DNA of 64,000 bases from Sabellastarte sp. h YS-2021. Its lineage: Eukaryota; Annelida; Polychaeta; Sabellida; Sabellidae. The stretch is from the NCBI GenBank assembly GCA_964017235.1, contig OZ024927.1, positions 49,233,293-49,297,292 of the forward strand. Direction: 5' to 3'. The notes under the pieces are model-generated. The model had not been told where the DNA came from. It saw nothing but the letters and a program-made list of their open reading frames with translations, and made no database searches. Of this stretch, positions 54,884-64,000 are shown in pieces. Position 1 is the first letter of the stretch, and every line of letters starts with the position of its first letter. A program made the translations under genes and the position numbers.

Positions 54884-55942
54884 CTACTTATGAGCACTGT
54901 CTATCCTCTTTTTAATAGAGTCTCTAGCTTGCCTGTATTTAAGGTCCATAGGATCCAAAGATACTGATCTTCTCCTTCCGCCTGCGGCCACAGGTGGTTT
55001 CAGGTGGTAACTAGGTGCATTGGAAATCTTCCTGAGAATATCGGGCAAGAATGGATCGGGTGTAAGAGCTTTCTTAATAAACCGAAGCTTTTCAAGCTCT
55101 TCATCGGTACCAATGATACCAGAATGTAACGGCACCGGTGGAATGCTCATTTTTCGTGAATCTCGTAGATTTGGTGACTGCATCGGTGAAGGTTCTGAAC
55201 TACTAGAGTGTGAGGAATGGTTGAGAGTATCCATAGAATGACTTCTTAAACTGTGTGGAAGTAATGCCCTCATAGGTATATGATGATGAGTGTTCACGGA
55301 AGAACTTACGGCACCTTTTCGTTTGATACCTGGTGAGAGTCCGAGGCTTTCCACAGAATTCGTCACAGTATGATGTAGATGATGAATGTGATGCTTATTT
55401 ACACCATGATTCTGTGCTTCAGGATCTTTATTATGCAATGCAAACTGTTGATGTTTTCGAGCAATTCGTGGAGATAGTCCATAAAGTTCCAATGACTTAG
55501 CAATGTCTTTAGTCTTCTTCTGATCCTTGACCTTGTCTGCTTTCACCATCTGTGTGGCTTTCTTTTTGCTGTTCTTTGTGGTCAGTTTTTTACCATCGGC
55601 TGACTTCCCTTGTGTCAGTTTGGTCTTGATTTCTTTTATCTGACAGGTGTTGTTATTGTTTATATTATCTTTAACTTCACCATCTGATAAGTCTGATGAA
55701 ACTTTGTCTTCTATTTCTGCTTCTATCCCTGGGAATAGCACATGTTTTTGGGATGATTGCCTCACCGGCTGATACCTCTTACCAGTGACCTTCAGAACAT
55801 CATCAGCATTATCATCAATATGGCGCACATACACCACACTCTCATGGTCCCCTATGTGTCTCACTCCTTCTATCTCAACGTTATGGTTTCCTAACTTCTC
55901 CGAAGACATCATGATCTTGATTAGACTGGGAAAATAAAACAA
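54884..55942 (-). CDS. Unrecognised basic, His/Ser-rich 352-residue protein
   Basis: A single open frame. The start may be Met1 ('MFYFPSLIKIMMSSEK') or the Met pair at 11-12. The N-terminal third is acidic ('IEAEIEDKVSSDLSDGEVKD'). A Lys-rich stretch follows ('KKLTTKNSKKKATQMVKADK'). A motif then occurs twice: 'ELYGLSPRIARKH' and 'ESLGLSPGIKRKG'. Next come a His-rich run ('NKHHIHHLHHTV'), a Ser-rich run, and a conserved-looking C-terminus 'ELEKLRFIKKALTPDPFLPD' with a likely basophilic phosphosite 'GRRRSVSLDP'. No membrane segment or known domain. Possibly nuclear or cytoskeletal. The function is unknown. Confidence 0.65.
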   Translation of the reverse strand: MFYFPSLIKIMMSSEKLGNHNVEIEGVRHIGDHESVVYVRHIDDNADDVLKVTGKRYQPVRQSSQKHVLFPGIEAEIEDKVSSDLSDGEVKDNINNNNTCQIKEIKTKLTQGKSADGKKLTTKNSKKKATQMVKADKVKDQKKTKDIAKSLELYGLSPRIARKHQQFALHNKDPEAQNHGVNKHHIHHLHHTVTNSVESLGLSPGIKRKGAVSSSVNTHHHIPMRALLPHSLRSHSMDTLNHSSHSSSSEPSPMQSPNLRDSRKMSIPPVPLHSGIIGTDEELEKLRFIKKALTPDPFLPDILRKISNAPSYHLKPPVAAGGRRRSVSLDPMDLKYRQARDSIKKRIDSAHK

Positions 55943-56812
55943 ACTGTCTTTTCCCCCTCAGAATATATTACTATATTATCAAAAGTTAATAATCTATTTC
56001 TTTGTAATAGAAATTGACCTAATGTTTTAGTTGACCTTTCCAAAGAAACTTCACCACTTCTTGCAAACACTATCTTCAAAGATTAAAATGAAAACTATTT
56101 CAATTTCGTCTTTTATAGAGGGAATCCCATGCAATGCAATAATGTCACAAGAATTCACCACATAGCTATTTAAAGGTGTGTTCTGTTTGCCAGCCTGAGT
56201 TACACTAACCCTTCCTTGTCAATACAGCAGACGTAATAGAGTAGCCGTTTACTGTGTGTGTTTGTGAGTTTATGTGAAGGTAACCTGTTTATTATTTGCC
56301 AAGCTCTCTGTGGGTGACACCATATTGTGTAAGCTTAAAGAGTTGAAATGGGTCGTGATAAATCCTGGTACTCTCAATTGCAAAGAATACATAAGAAAAG
56401 TGCACTCAAACAGAGGATAGGCCTACTTAACTGGAAAAAAAACTTGCACTTATGAGTACGGTGTGCTCCATAATATCATCCAAGACTGTTAAATTGTGAT
56501 ATTTCATGGCCACAGATGATGGATGGATACCAATATCGAGGCACAGCCAATGAAATAATGTGACAAATTCTCTTGATTTTATGGCTAAGCCTCACTTAAA
56601 AGAGTCAACTGAGTGCAACATTACGATTAGACATGTCGTTAAAATCATTTAAAAATCTCTGACGTTTTGGCACATTGGTCTTGCTAGTTGTCAATCATAA
56701 TAAAAAATATCATTTTCAAAAATGCTTGTAATTCTAATCTAATCTATTTGGGTGGTTGCCCGATTTATTTGCCATTCTCCTCTCTTTTGGTTTTAATTTT
56801 AAAATGTGGATT
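55943..56812. other. Upstream region of the 54.9 kb gene; no other feature
   Basis: AT-rich. No exon or repeat recognised. The promoter or 5' exons of the minus-strand gene would lie here. Confidence 0.35.
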
Positions 56813-56815
56813 ATT

Positions 56816-57400
56816 ACCTCCGCCAAGAAGGTTATGTTTTAGCCTGGGTTTGTCTGTCCATCTGTTTGTTTGTGAACAAGATAACTCAAAAACTTATGGA
56901 CGAATTTTGATAAAATTTTAAGAAAATGTCCGAAATGGTAAAAGGAAGAAGTGATTAGATTTTGGGAGTGATCCGGATCAACGTCTGGATCTTCTGGATC
57001 CCTGAATTCTTTAAAGGAAGATAATTCGAAAAGTTATGGACGTATTCCGATGAAATTTTCAGGACAAGTCCAAAATGAGACAAGGAAGGAGTAATTAGAT
57101 TTTGGGTGTGATCCACATAGTTGTCTGGATATTCTGGATCGAGGTATTTTTTAAAGGAAGATAACTCAAAAGTCTTTAAGGAAGTTATAACTGGATTTTG
57201 ATGAAATTTTCAGGAAATGTCCAAAAATGGGACAAGGAACAAGTGATTAAATTTTGGGAATAATCTGCATCACTGTCTGGATCATCTGGATCCTGCAATT
57301 TTTCAAGGATTCTTTATCATTGGGAGATGGGGCTATTTTTCCCATATGTGCGTGGGAGAACTGAGCTGCCTTGATGAAGGTACTCTGCCTTGGCGGAGGT
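56816..57400. mobile_element. Short non-autonomous element with ACCTCCGCCAAG inverted ends
   Basis: Perfect 12-bp inverted ends: 'acctccgccaag' (56816-56827) and 'cttggcggaggt' (57389-57400). Inside are three ~130-bp units with 'aactcaaaaacttatggacg', 'gatgaaattttcagga', 'tagattttgggagtgatccg' and 'ctggatcttctggatcc'. Elements with these ends are widespread in animal genomes (recalled, not searched). Confidence 0.78.
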
Positions 57401-60400
57401 CTGTGCTCTCTGCGTGCTCTTGTTGAATATACTTCACATCAAATCTGCAAATAAACCATAACTCTCAAATCTGAGAGTTGTTATCTCTTAAGTGTGGTTA
57501 TCATATGGTAATATGTATGCATTATTTCCACTTATTTCTTGATTTTCTTGGGTAATAACTTGTTAATAAATAGTTTAGAAGTTCTGTTTAGGTAACAAAT
57601 TTTGAGTGATTGGTGTCTAAACTTTGAAAATCACGTATTTACATTGTACTTGTAGAGTTTGCATTTATATACTAACCAGTTAACATGTGTCATTATTTTT
57701 TTCATGTACATGCAATATTAACTTTCATTTTAATTCAAAAAGGTTCATTGATTATAGGATACATATTCATTAGCATAATTTTGCTTTTAACATTCAAAAA
57801 CTATCAATTTGAATAATAGGTGAGCTGCATACTGGATTTTGCTATACAGTGTATCAGGTTTAACACAGGTTTCAGTATTTTAGCTTGTGATTATCACAGG
57901 CTATTATCATTAATTAATTTCTCCTATCTGTTTGCATGTGTACACAATTGAAGGTAAAAAATATGCAAGGCAGACTCAAAATTTAGTCGTGAAAACATGT
58001 TAGCGAGGAATCGTTCCAGTGTTGAATGGGAGCAATGTGATACTTGCAAAGTTCTAAAGGACATTTTAATATCACTGTTCCACCCAGTAACCAGCTGCTA
58101 TAACTTATACTGTCGTCTAACTAGCAAACTGTGATTTGTCGTGAGTAAAAAGATTAATGGTGTAACTAAAAACGCTCAGTTTCACAATACAATCCCAACT
58201 GCCATGATCCGTGAAGGTTAATTGTAACACTTGTGCAGTCATTTGTTCACTCCTTTGACTAATCCTCTCTTGAAAACTATCACCCAGCTGTATGTGTACA
58301 GAAAAGAGCATAGGACAGCCTGTAGCAGCCAGGACATAAGTTGTAGCATCACAGAGATTAGTCTACTAGTCTAAAGATAAGTCACAGCTCCCCAAAGATT
58401 AGACATAATTGCATTACAAAAGCCAAAAATTGATCATGAGTACTTGGGACAGAAATATTCACTTGCAAAGGTATTTAAACATCTTGAATGTGTTTCCTGG
58501 GCATCTTTGACCACGATGATTATTCTTCCTGTCTTTACTACTGAGAAAATAATCTGTTTCACCAGTAATATTATACTTTAATCTAAGTTATTGGGGCAGT
58601 CGGTTACAACCTCATAACAGTGGAACAAGGGTATAAGATAAAATCACTCGTCCCATTTTTTAACAGTACACTTAATACAAGACCATGTTCCCCATTCAAA
58701 CCATGTGGATTTGTGGCATAATTTTGCAATAACCGTATTTGCTGTTGTCCGTTAACTAGTCACCTGTTTCTGCCATGTTCACACTTCACCACACAAACTG
58801 ATCTGTCCTTTGAGTGTCAATTGGGATGGAACACACCAGACAGGCAGGGCCTGTGTGAATGTGTTCAGACGTCACAATGTAAGCATGGCATGATAAATAT
58901 CTTTTCCTGTGTGAAATGTAAAAACCAGAGGAGTTACAAGAAAAATGTATAAATTTGACCATTACCAGACAAAAATCTGCCCAGTTCTGAGATGTGCACT
59001 GTGGGAGTTTTTGAACTGTTAGCTTGTGTAGCCAATCTAAACCCAAAATGTTTCTAAACTTTATAAAAATGTCTTATGCTGTCAGACTTGAAATGGTGCT
59101 TTATTAAAATGTATGTGCATCGGGAGTTTTTTTGTCTTTTTTTTTGGATTGTATGAACGGGATATAAGATTGACCAATTAAACAAAATAATCTCCTGTTG
59201 TTTGTGCCAGTCAGTCTCATACTATAGTCTAGTAAAATCAGTGAATTGTCACAAATACTTTGACAGTTTTTGATACAAGTGGCTGAATTGTGACAGTAAA
59301 AGGACACTTAACTCAGTGCAAGGGGTGAGATAATCTCCTTGTTTATTATTGTATACAGTCCAATCCAGATAAAGCTATAGTACCAAAGTCTTACAAACTT
59401 ATCTGAACTGTAACTACAAGTATATAGTTACTTTTTATCTATTGTCAGTCACATAATTCTCTGTTTACTTTTGCCCAGAGTCAATAACTGTGAATTATTT
59501 TCTACTCTATCAATTATGTATAAATACAATAGTATTTTGTTTTAGATTTCACAGGAGATATCATTAAAGTGGTGCTACACGACACTTTGCACTTAAGGAT
59601 AAATCACACTGAAAACAGTGTCAGGAAATGTCACATGAAAAGGAGTAAATATTGAACCCTTCTCATGGTGCTTTTGTTTAGATGTATTGTGGTAAAATGC
59701 AAGGTCAACTTTGTTCCTGATCAACTTCTCCTTAATGGTGCCCTTCCACTTTTGCAATGTTTTTTTTATTTTTCTATGAAACACGTATCACCTTATGACT
59801 GAGAAGATAAGCCGCAGGACCTGCACTGAATTGCTAAAACTCAAGAAGATAGCACCTAACATCAAGACACAACCAGTCGCAGAAGCAGATACAATTTTTT
59901 TCATAAAACTCCTTAAGACTTATCTTCTCATGGAACAAGATCATTTGATTCCATTTTACATGAAGATTAGATTTAACATGAAAATAGTATATAAAATAAG
60001 ATAAGTGGTAGGACACAAAAGTTAGGTCTTAACGCAGTTACGGCTGAAAAGATCAAACACAAATAACTGGGACAGAGAGGTTCCCTTGCAAAGGTTTTTT
60101 AAAAGATGTCCAGAAATAAAAACAGAGGTCTACAACCACCGTGATTACACTCTTGGCCAGCAAGATTACACCTCTGACTTCACACTTAGGATAGTAAAGC
60201 TTTTGTTAGTGACTGTGGAACAGGGGTATTACGGATGCAATTACATAATGTTTCGCCGAGTGAAGAGGTTAGCTTACTATAAGTTAGCCCATATTCTGGG
60301 GCTGGTTTCGCAAAAAGTCTTAAAAAGTTTAAATCTGAGCCTTCAAATAGAAATAGTTTAGTGGTGAAATATGCCCTTTGTTTGACACATTTTATCTTGC

Positions 60401-60655
60401 TGTTTAGCAATGAAAAACGTTGTATCATTAAATTGTCAAAAGAGTAATATGTTTACTCTTTATTTTCTAGCATTTAAAAATTCTAAAGTGGAGAAAAATT
60501 TATGGCTACCAAAACTAAGTCTATGTTTGCAAAATTTAAGTCCACTCCCAGGAAGATTTAACTCTAAGCCTAAGACTTTGCCAAAGCTTAGATTTATCTG
60601 CTTTGTTTAACACCACATCCTAAGTTTAAGACAAAAGTCTTAATTTTAAGTCTAT
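57401..60655. other. Unannotated stretch
   Basis: Over 3 kb of AT-rich sequence with only short, overlapping open frames on both strands. Nothing recognised. Confidence 0.4.
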
Positions 60656-60657
60656 GT

Positions 60658-60912
60658 CTATGAGTGGCCTTGGTTAGAGAAATGTCTAGCCACTGGGGTT
60701 GAACTTTGGAGTTTAATGTTATGAACACTCCTGAAGTGTTCATACATTCTTTGTCTCAGTGGTCTTTTGGTCTCTCCTATATATTGGAGACCACATTTGG
60801 AACAGTTGATGAGATAGATCAAATTACTCAATTCACATGTAATTTGATTTTTAGGTGGGATATTTTTGCACTGGAAATTTCTTTTGGTTGAGAAACTATT
60901 GATTGAGTCCAA
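60658..60912 (-). pseudogene. Penelope-like element GIY-YIG endonuclease fragment
   Basis: The minus strand reads 'LIYLINCSKCGLQYIGETKR', then 'PLRQRMYEHFRSVHN' and 'TPVARHFSNQGHS'. It has the C-x-x-C preceding a Y-I-G-E-T core, then the Arg and Glu-His of the GIY-YIG nuclease fold found at the C-terminus of Penelope-like retroelements. The reverse transcriptase that should precede it (higher coordinates) is not detectable, and the frame ends early, so this is a severely truncated remnant. Confidence 0.75.
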
Positions 60913-62185
60913 TTTTTTTATTTATGGATAAATTCGTAGTCACATTTAAATCTAAATCATACAACCCTATCCCCTAACCCCCACCTTATCTAGTAGGTAA
61001 CAAGACCGAAATTTGTTTCGGTCTACATGCATGTGCTGCAAAGCAATCAGAAACATGCATAGAATACTATAGAGCACAGGAATTCCCAGATGTTAGACAA
61101 AAGCAACGATTCCATCACTGCGCGGACAAACAGTGGTAACATTAATTTTAAATGAAAGGAATTGAGGAGGGGGAGCTGGCCAGCAGAAAGGATCCAAGGT
61201 AAGTGGCAATGGGATGCTTTTATATTTAATCAATAAATATTGCTAGATAACCATTTCCCCAAAATGTAAAGAGAAAGACTGCTTTAAAATTAAATGCTTT
61301 AAATATCGTGGGCTTGTAAAAATAACACACAACTCATTGATGTTCTCATCACAGCCAGCCCAAGTGAAATTCCAAGTTGGAATGATGTCCATGTTTTATG
61401 ATACACTGTAGTCCACAATTCATGAACGTCTGGAGACGAAACAAGGCCAAAAAGGGGTTTCGGCCTGCTAGCCCAAGCCGCAAAGCCATTAGAGACCGGA
61501 GTAGTGCACTGAGGCAGCCATCGATCCAAGTACTGATGTAGCCTACTCATCACGTTATGCCACAATTTATGAAAGTCCTGAGACCGAAAACAAGTGATCT
61601 CTAGAAGCGTGAGCTCTTTAAAATAGGAAAAGTCCCACAGAAAAGGCTTTTTACAGTAAGTCACTAGAACAATTAAAATCCCAGTCTTCACTGAAGTGCA
61701 GTTTTAGCCCTGGATTTAAATTGATCTGAATACTTGAAAGACTTAAATTAGTTATTGGATATCTTCTGTTATGTTTTCTCATTTAAATTTATGATATTTT
61801 CAACAGTGCTATGAACAGCGTGTCTGCCGGGATTTTTAAGATGACACAACCTTAAATGCCTGGTATATGTTCATGTGTTAATAATCTACAAGGGGGTGTG
61901 TTTTATGTTTTCATACACCTGAGATGTTGTTAATGTATGTATACACAACAGTGTATGCTCATGCTTTGAAAGTCACATGGAGGGTATGCCCATGGTCTCC
62001 TGTTTTTTATATGCAATGGATTCACAATTCAACATGGTTTAAATTCTTCGAGGATGGCTTGATACTCTTAAAATTACCTATTATCCTTGTGTATGCAACA
62101 AACTTTAAGACTGGATTTTCGGGCCGTCATGTGGGTGACGGCAAGGTCAGCCCTGTAGGGCCTAAAATCCGAATTTCTGTTAAAA
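60913..62185. other. Unannotated stretch, with a repeated 'catgaattgtgg'-like segment
   Basis: On the minus strand (61299-61691) two segments, 'tttcataaattgtggcataa' and 'gttcatgaattgtggactac', begin similar blocks ~130 bp apart. This suggests a degenerate tandem unit. No known protein. The 130-residue frame through it is not convincing. Confidence 0.4.
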
Positions 62186-62337
62186 ATTAGATGTGACCAA
62201 TTTCTGAAAGCGTGGCTGCTTCTGATTGGTCAGCCAATGGTCATTGCAAATCACAGACCCATGCTTCTTCCATTTGAATGTTGGAAGCACACGAGGTCAC
62301 ATCTGAAAACAAGAAACTGGAAATTTTAAATTTTTAG

Positions 62338-63550
62338 TTGAACAAATTTTATTTATATTGGTTTTATTATTCAGGTGTTGTATTTTGTTGTGGTCCAATG
62401 GCAGAGCGAAAACAGTATTCGTTACGGTCCGGTAGTGCTGAAGTAATTCATGTACCAATTCACATACAATCAGCCGGTGATACTGAATTTTTGAGTATGC
62501 TTCAAAATGAACAAACAAGTACTCAGGAAAATTCTGACAGTGCTTCGGAAGGGGAACATGAAGAAAGTGTGTTAGGCCAGTCAAGTGCTGAACAAACAGT
62601 AAGTAGTGAAAGTACGGTTGTAAATCTCCCTGGTAGTTTGAATATTGCTGGGAGTTCAGCACTTGAGGGCAGTACACAACAGGCGATTAATTTGCAGATT
62701 TTACAACAATTGGGTAGCATTGGTAAGCGGTTAGATGCTATTGAAAAGAAAGGAAAAAATAAAACCACTGACCCGTCAAAAATTAAAGGAAAAAGTGTCA
62801 GATCCTCTGCCATTGATACCCCGGTCACACTGCCTACTCAACAGTCACTGGTGTCGCCCTTACCCAATCTTCAGTCACTACGAAGTGATGCCCTGATTCA
62901 AGCACAAGTTGAGCAAAGATTACGGGATCTTGTGGAGGAAAATAAGTCAGGTACAAAAATAAAATCCCTAAGGGGTGGTTCCGTTGATGTGGTCGTAACA
63001 AACAGAGTTAAGTGGCCACAAGAATACGTTTTGTCCGGTAGTAAGAAAGAAAGGGTTCAGTATGATAGCTTGACGGTTACCCAATGGGTGGCTGGTTTTT
63101 GCCGCATCATGAAAGAGGAAATTCATGTTGAAAATAAAGAACATATGCTTGATTATTTAATTCAGTTATTAGAAGATGCAAATGATTTTTCATGGGATGC
63201 GGCAAAGGCCAGCCATGCTGTCCTACTTTGTAGGATGGAACAGGGAGATTCAAAATTACATGCAAGTTGACAAAATTGATAGGATTAGGCGTGCAAATGC
63301 ACAGAGACATGTGGTTAGCCCAAACTTAAATGTGAATCAAACCTCCAAAAATTTTCAGAAAGCGACAAAAGTGACACCTTGTCTGTATTTTAACAAAGGT
63401 ACTTGTACACACATGAAAAGTCATGAAACAAAAGGTATTACCTACAAACATGTTTGTGCTGCCTCTTATATGACCAGTGGTAGAACATTTCCACATCCAG
63501 AGACTGAATGTAGAAATAAAAGCAAAAGAAATACTTTAAAAAACGAGTGA
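62338..63550 (+). pseudogene. Gag-like protein, split by one frameshift near 63245
   Basis: The first frame (62338-63270; likely start Met at 62398, 'MAERKQYSLRSGSAEVIHVP') has a Ser/Glu-rich head, a short helical stretch 'ILQQLGSIGKRLDAIEKKG', and the conserved block 'VKWPQEYVLSGSKKERVQYD' to 'DYLIQLLEDANDFSWDAAKA'. After 'LCRMEQGD' the frame is lost. The next frame (63176-63550) continues 'IQNYMQVDKIDRIRRANAQR' and a Cys/His cluster 'TPCLYFNKGTCTHMKSHETK' to 'PHPETECRNKSK'. One inserted or missing base explains it. It could be a programmed shift, but no slippery site is evident. The likely role is a nucleic-acid-binding capsid-like protein. Confidence 0.72.
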
Positions 63551-64000
63551 ACAGGGGTATGGCTCAAAATCACCATACCCTGCGTACAACACCTAGGTCT
63601 TTTTATGCTAGTAACAACACAAATGTTATTGAAGAGTGTACGGCTTCCAAGACGACTGTAAAAATCTGGTTTAAAAAATTTAAAAGTTTTGATACAATTA
63701 AACCGGGCAAGACTTATGCACAAGCTTTGCTTAGTGATCTTAACATAAACGGTAAACAAATTAAAAGACAGAATGTAACAAAAGTCAATGAAAATCCAAA
63801 AATTTGTTCCCTGATGGTTCACACACAGTAAAGTTGCAACCCCACATGTTCAAATTGAGCATCCCAACAATGTTACGGTGACCAAGTGCAGTGTGGCCGG
63901 GGACAGGACCATTGACCAAATACAGCAGGACCCATTGGTGCTTTCCAACAAATTTCAAATGCTGGCAACTTTGGTTGACAAACAGGAACAGGACCAACAG
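63547..64000 (+). pseudogene. Second ORF of the same element (partial, interrupted)
   Basis: The first frame starts at or just after the end of the gag-like ORF (63547) and reads 'TVKIWFKKFKSFDTIKPGKT', then 'YAQALLSDLNINGKQIKRQN', stopping at TAA (63829-63831). The same frame reopens at once with 'KVATPHVQIEHPNNVTVTKC' and 'LVLSNKFQMLATLVDKQEQD' to the window edge. A single stop therefore interrupts an otherwise continuous protein, whose polymerase domains would lie beyond 64000. Confidence 0.5.

Larger units (their letters stand above)
62187..64000 (+). mobile_element. Retroelement 5' region with gag-like ORF (runs off the window)
   Basis: Starts near an inverted pair, 'agatgtgacc' (62190-62199) and 'ggtcacatct' (62294-62303). 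A gag-like gene and a second partial ORF then run to the window edge. The protein style (a Cys/His cluster with 'THETKG'-like spacing after a conserved helical block) is one I associate with tyrosine-recombinase retroelements of marine invertebrates. The polymerase lies outside the window, so the class is not proven. Confidence 0.55.

Noticed and set aside
61299..61691. 130-residue minus-strand frame as a gene
   Set aside because: It contains two related segments ~130 bp apart and no domain. More likely a degenerate repeat.

Overview
This 64 kb window is animal nuclear DNA. It is AT-rich, with widely spaced intron-containing genes, tRNA-derived SINEs, LINE fragments, and satellite-bearing non-autonomous transposons. 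The SINE 3' ends (a 'gatgttaaac'-type end), the array-carrying Helitron-like elements and the RT lineages fit a lophotrochozoan, most likely a mollusc and possibly a bivalve. That placement is inference from repeat style, not from a marker gene.

Layout. 1-9.1 kb is almost all repeat: two arrays of a 155-bp satellite and relatives with 132- and 146-bp units. The second array lies inside an element that has split a CR1/L2-like LINE. 9.2-14.9 kb holds the 3' end of a plus-strand serine peptidase gene of the lysosomal Pro-X carboxypeptidase (PRCP, S28) family. Its last three exons add a transmembrane segment and a cytoplasmic tail ending in a dileucine signal. The introns carry a 39-bp minisatellite and a 1.9-kb array-bearing element. 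15-19.2 kb has a GC-rich MITE, a weak candidate exon and a second LINE on the minus strand. 21.6-24.5 kb is another satellite-bearing repeat block followed by two SINEs.

26.2-29.8 kb contains two convergent host genes: a PAN/apple plus ten LDL-receptor class A repeat protein (+) and an unrecognised serine-rich protein (-) with CRE-like sites upstream. 30.35-37.04 kb is a DIRS-type tyrosine-recombinase retrotransposon that looks intact: long inverted terminal repeats, an internal complementary region, and gag-like, RT/RNase H and recombinase ORFs. 37-48 kb is old repeat debris: palindromic MITE pieces, SINEs, LINE fragments, a broken PIF/Harbinger transposase and a mosaic repeat.

48-56 kb has a possible 3'-terminal exon and a single-exon basic, histidine-rich protein, both minus strand and both unrecognised. 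56.8-57.4 kb is a short TIR element. 60.7-60.9 kb is a GIY-YIG fragment of a Penelope-like element. 62.3-64.0 kb is the start of another retroelement with a frameshifted gag-like protein, running off the window.

Only about five stretches look like host coding sequence. The points most worth following are the membrane-tailed PRCP, the minisatellite built from that gene's own exon end and splice donor, and the shared modular repeats that link several non-autonomous elements.
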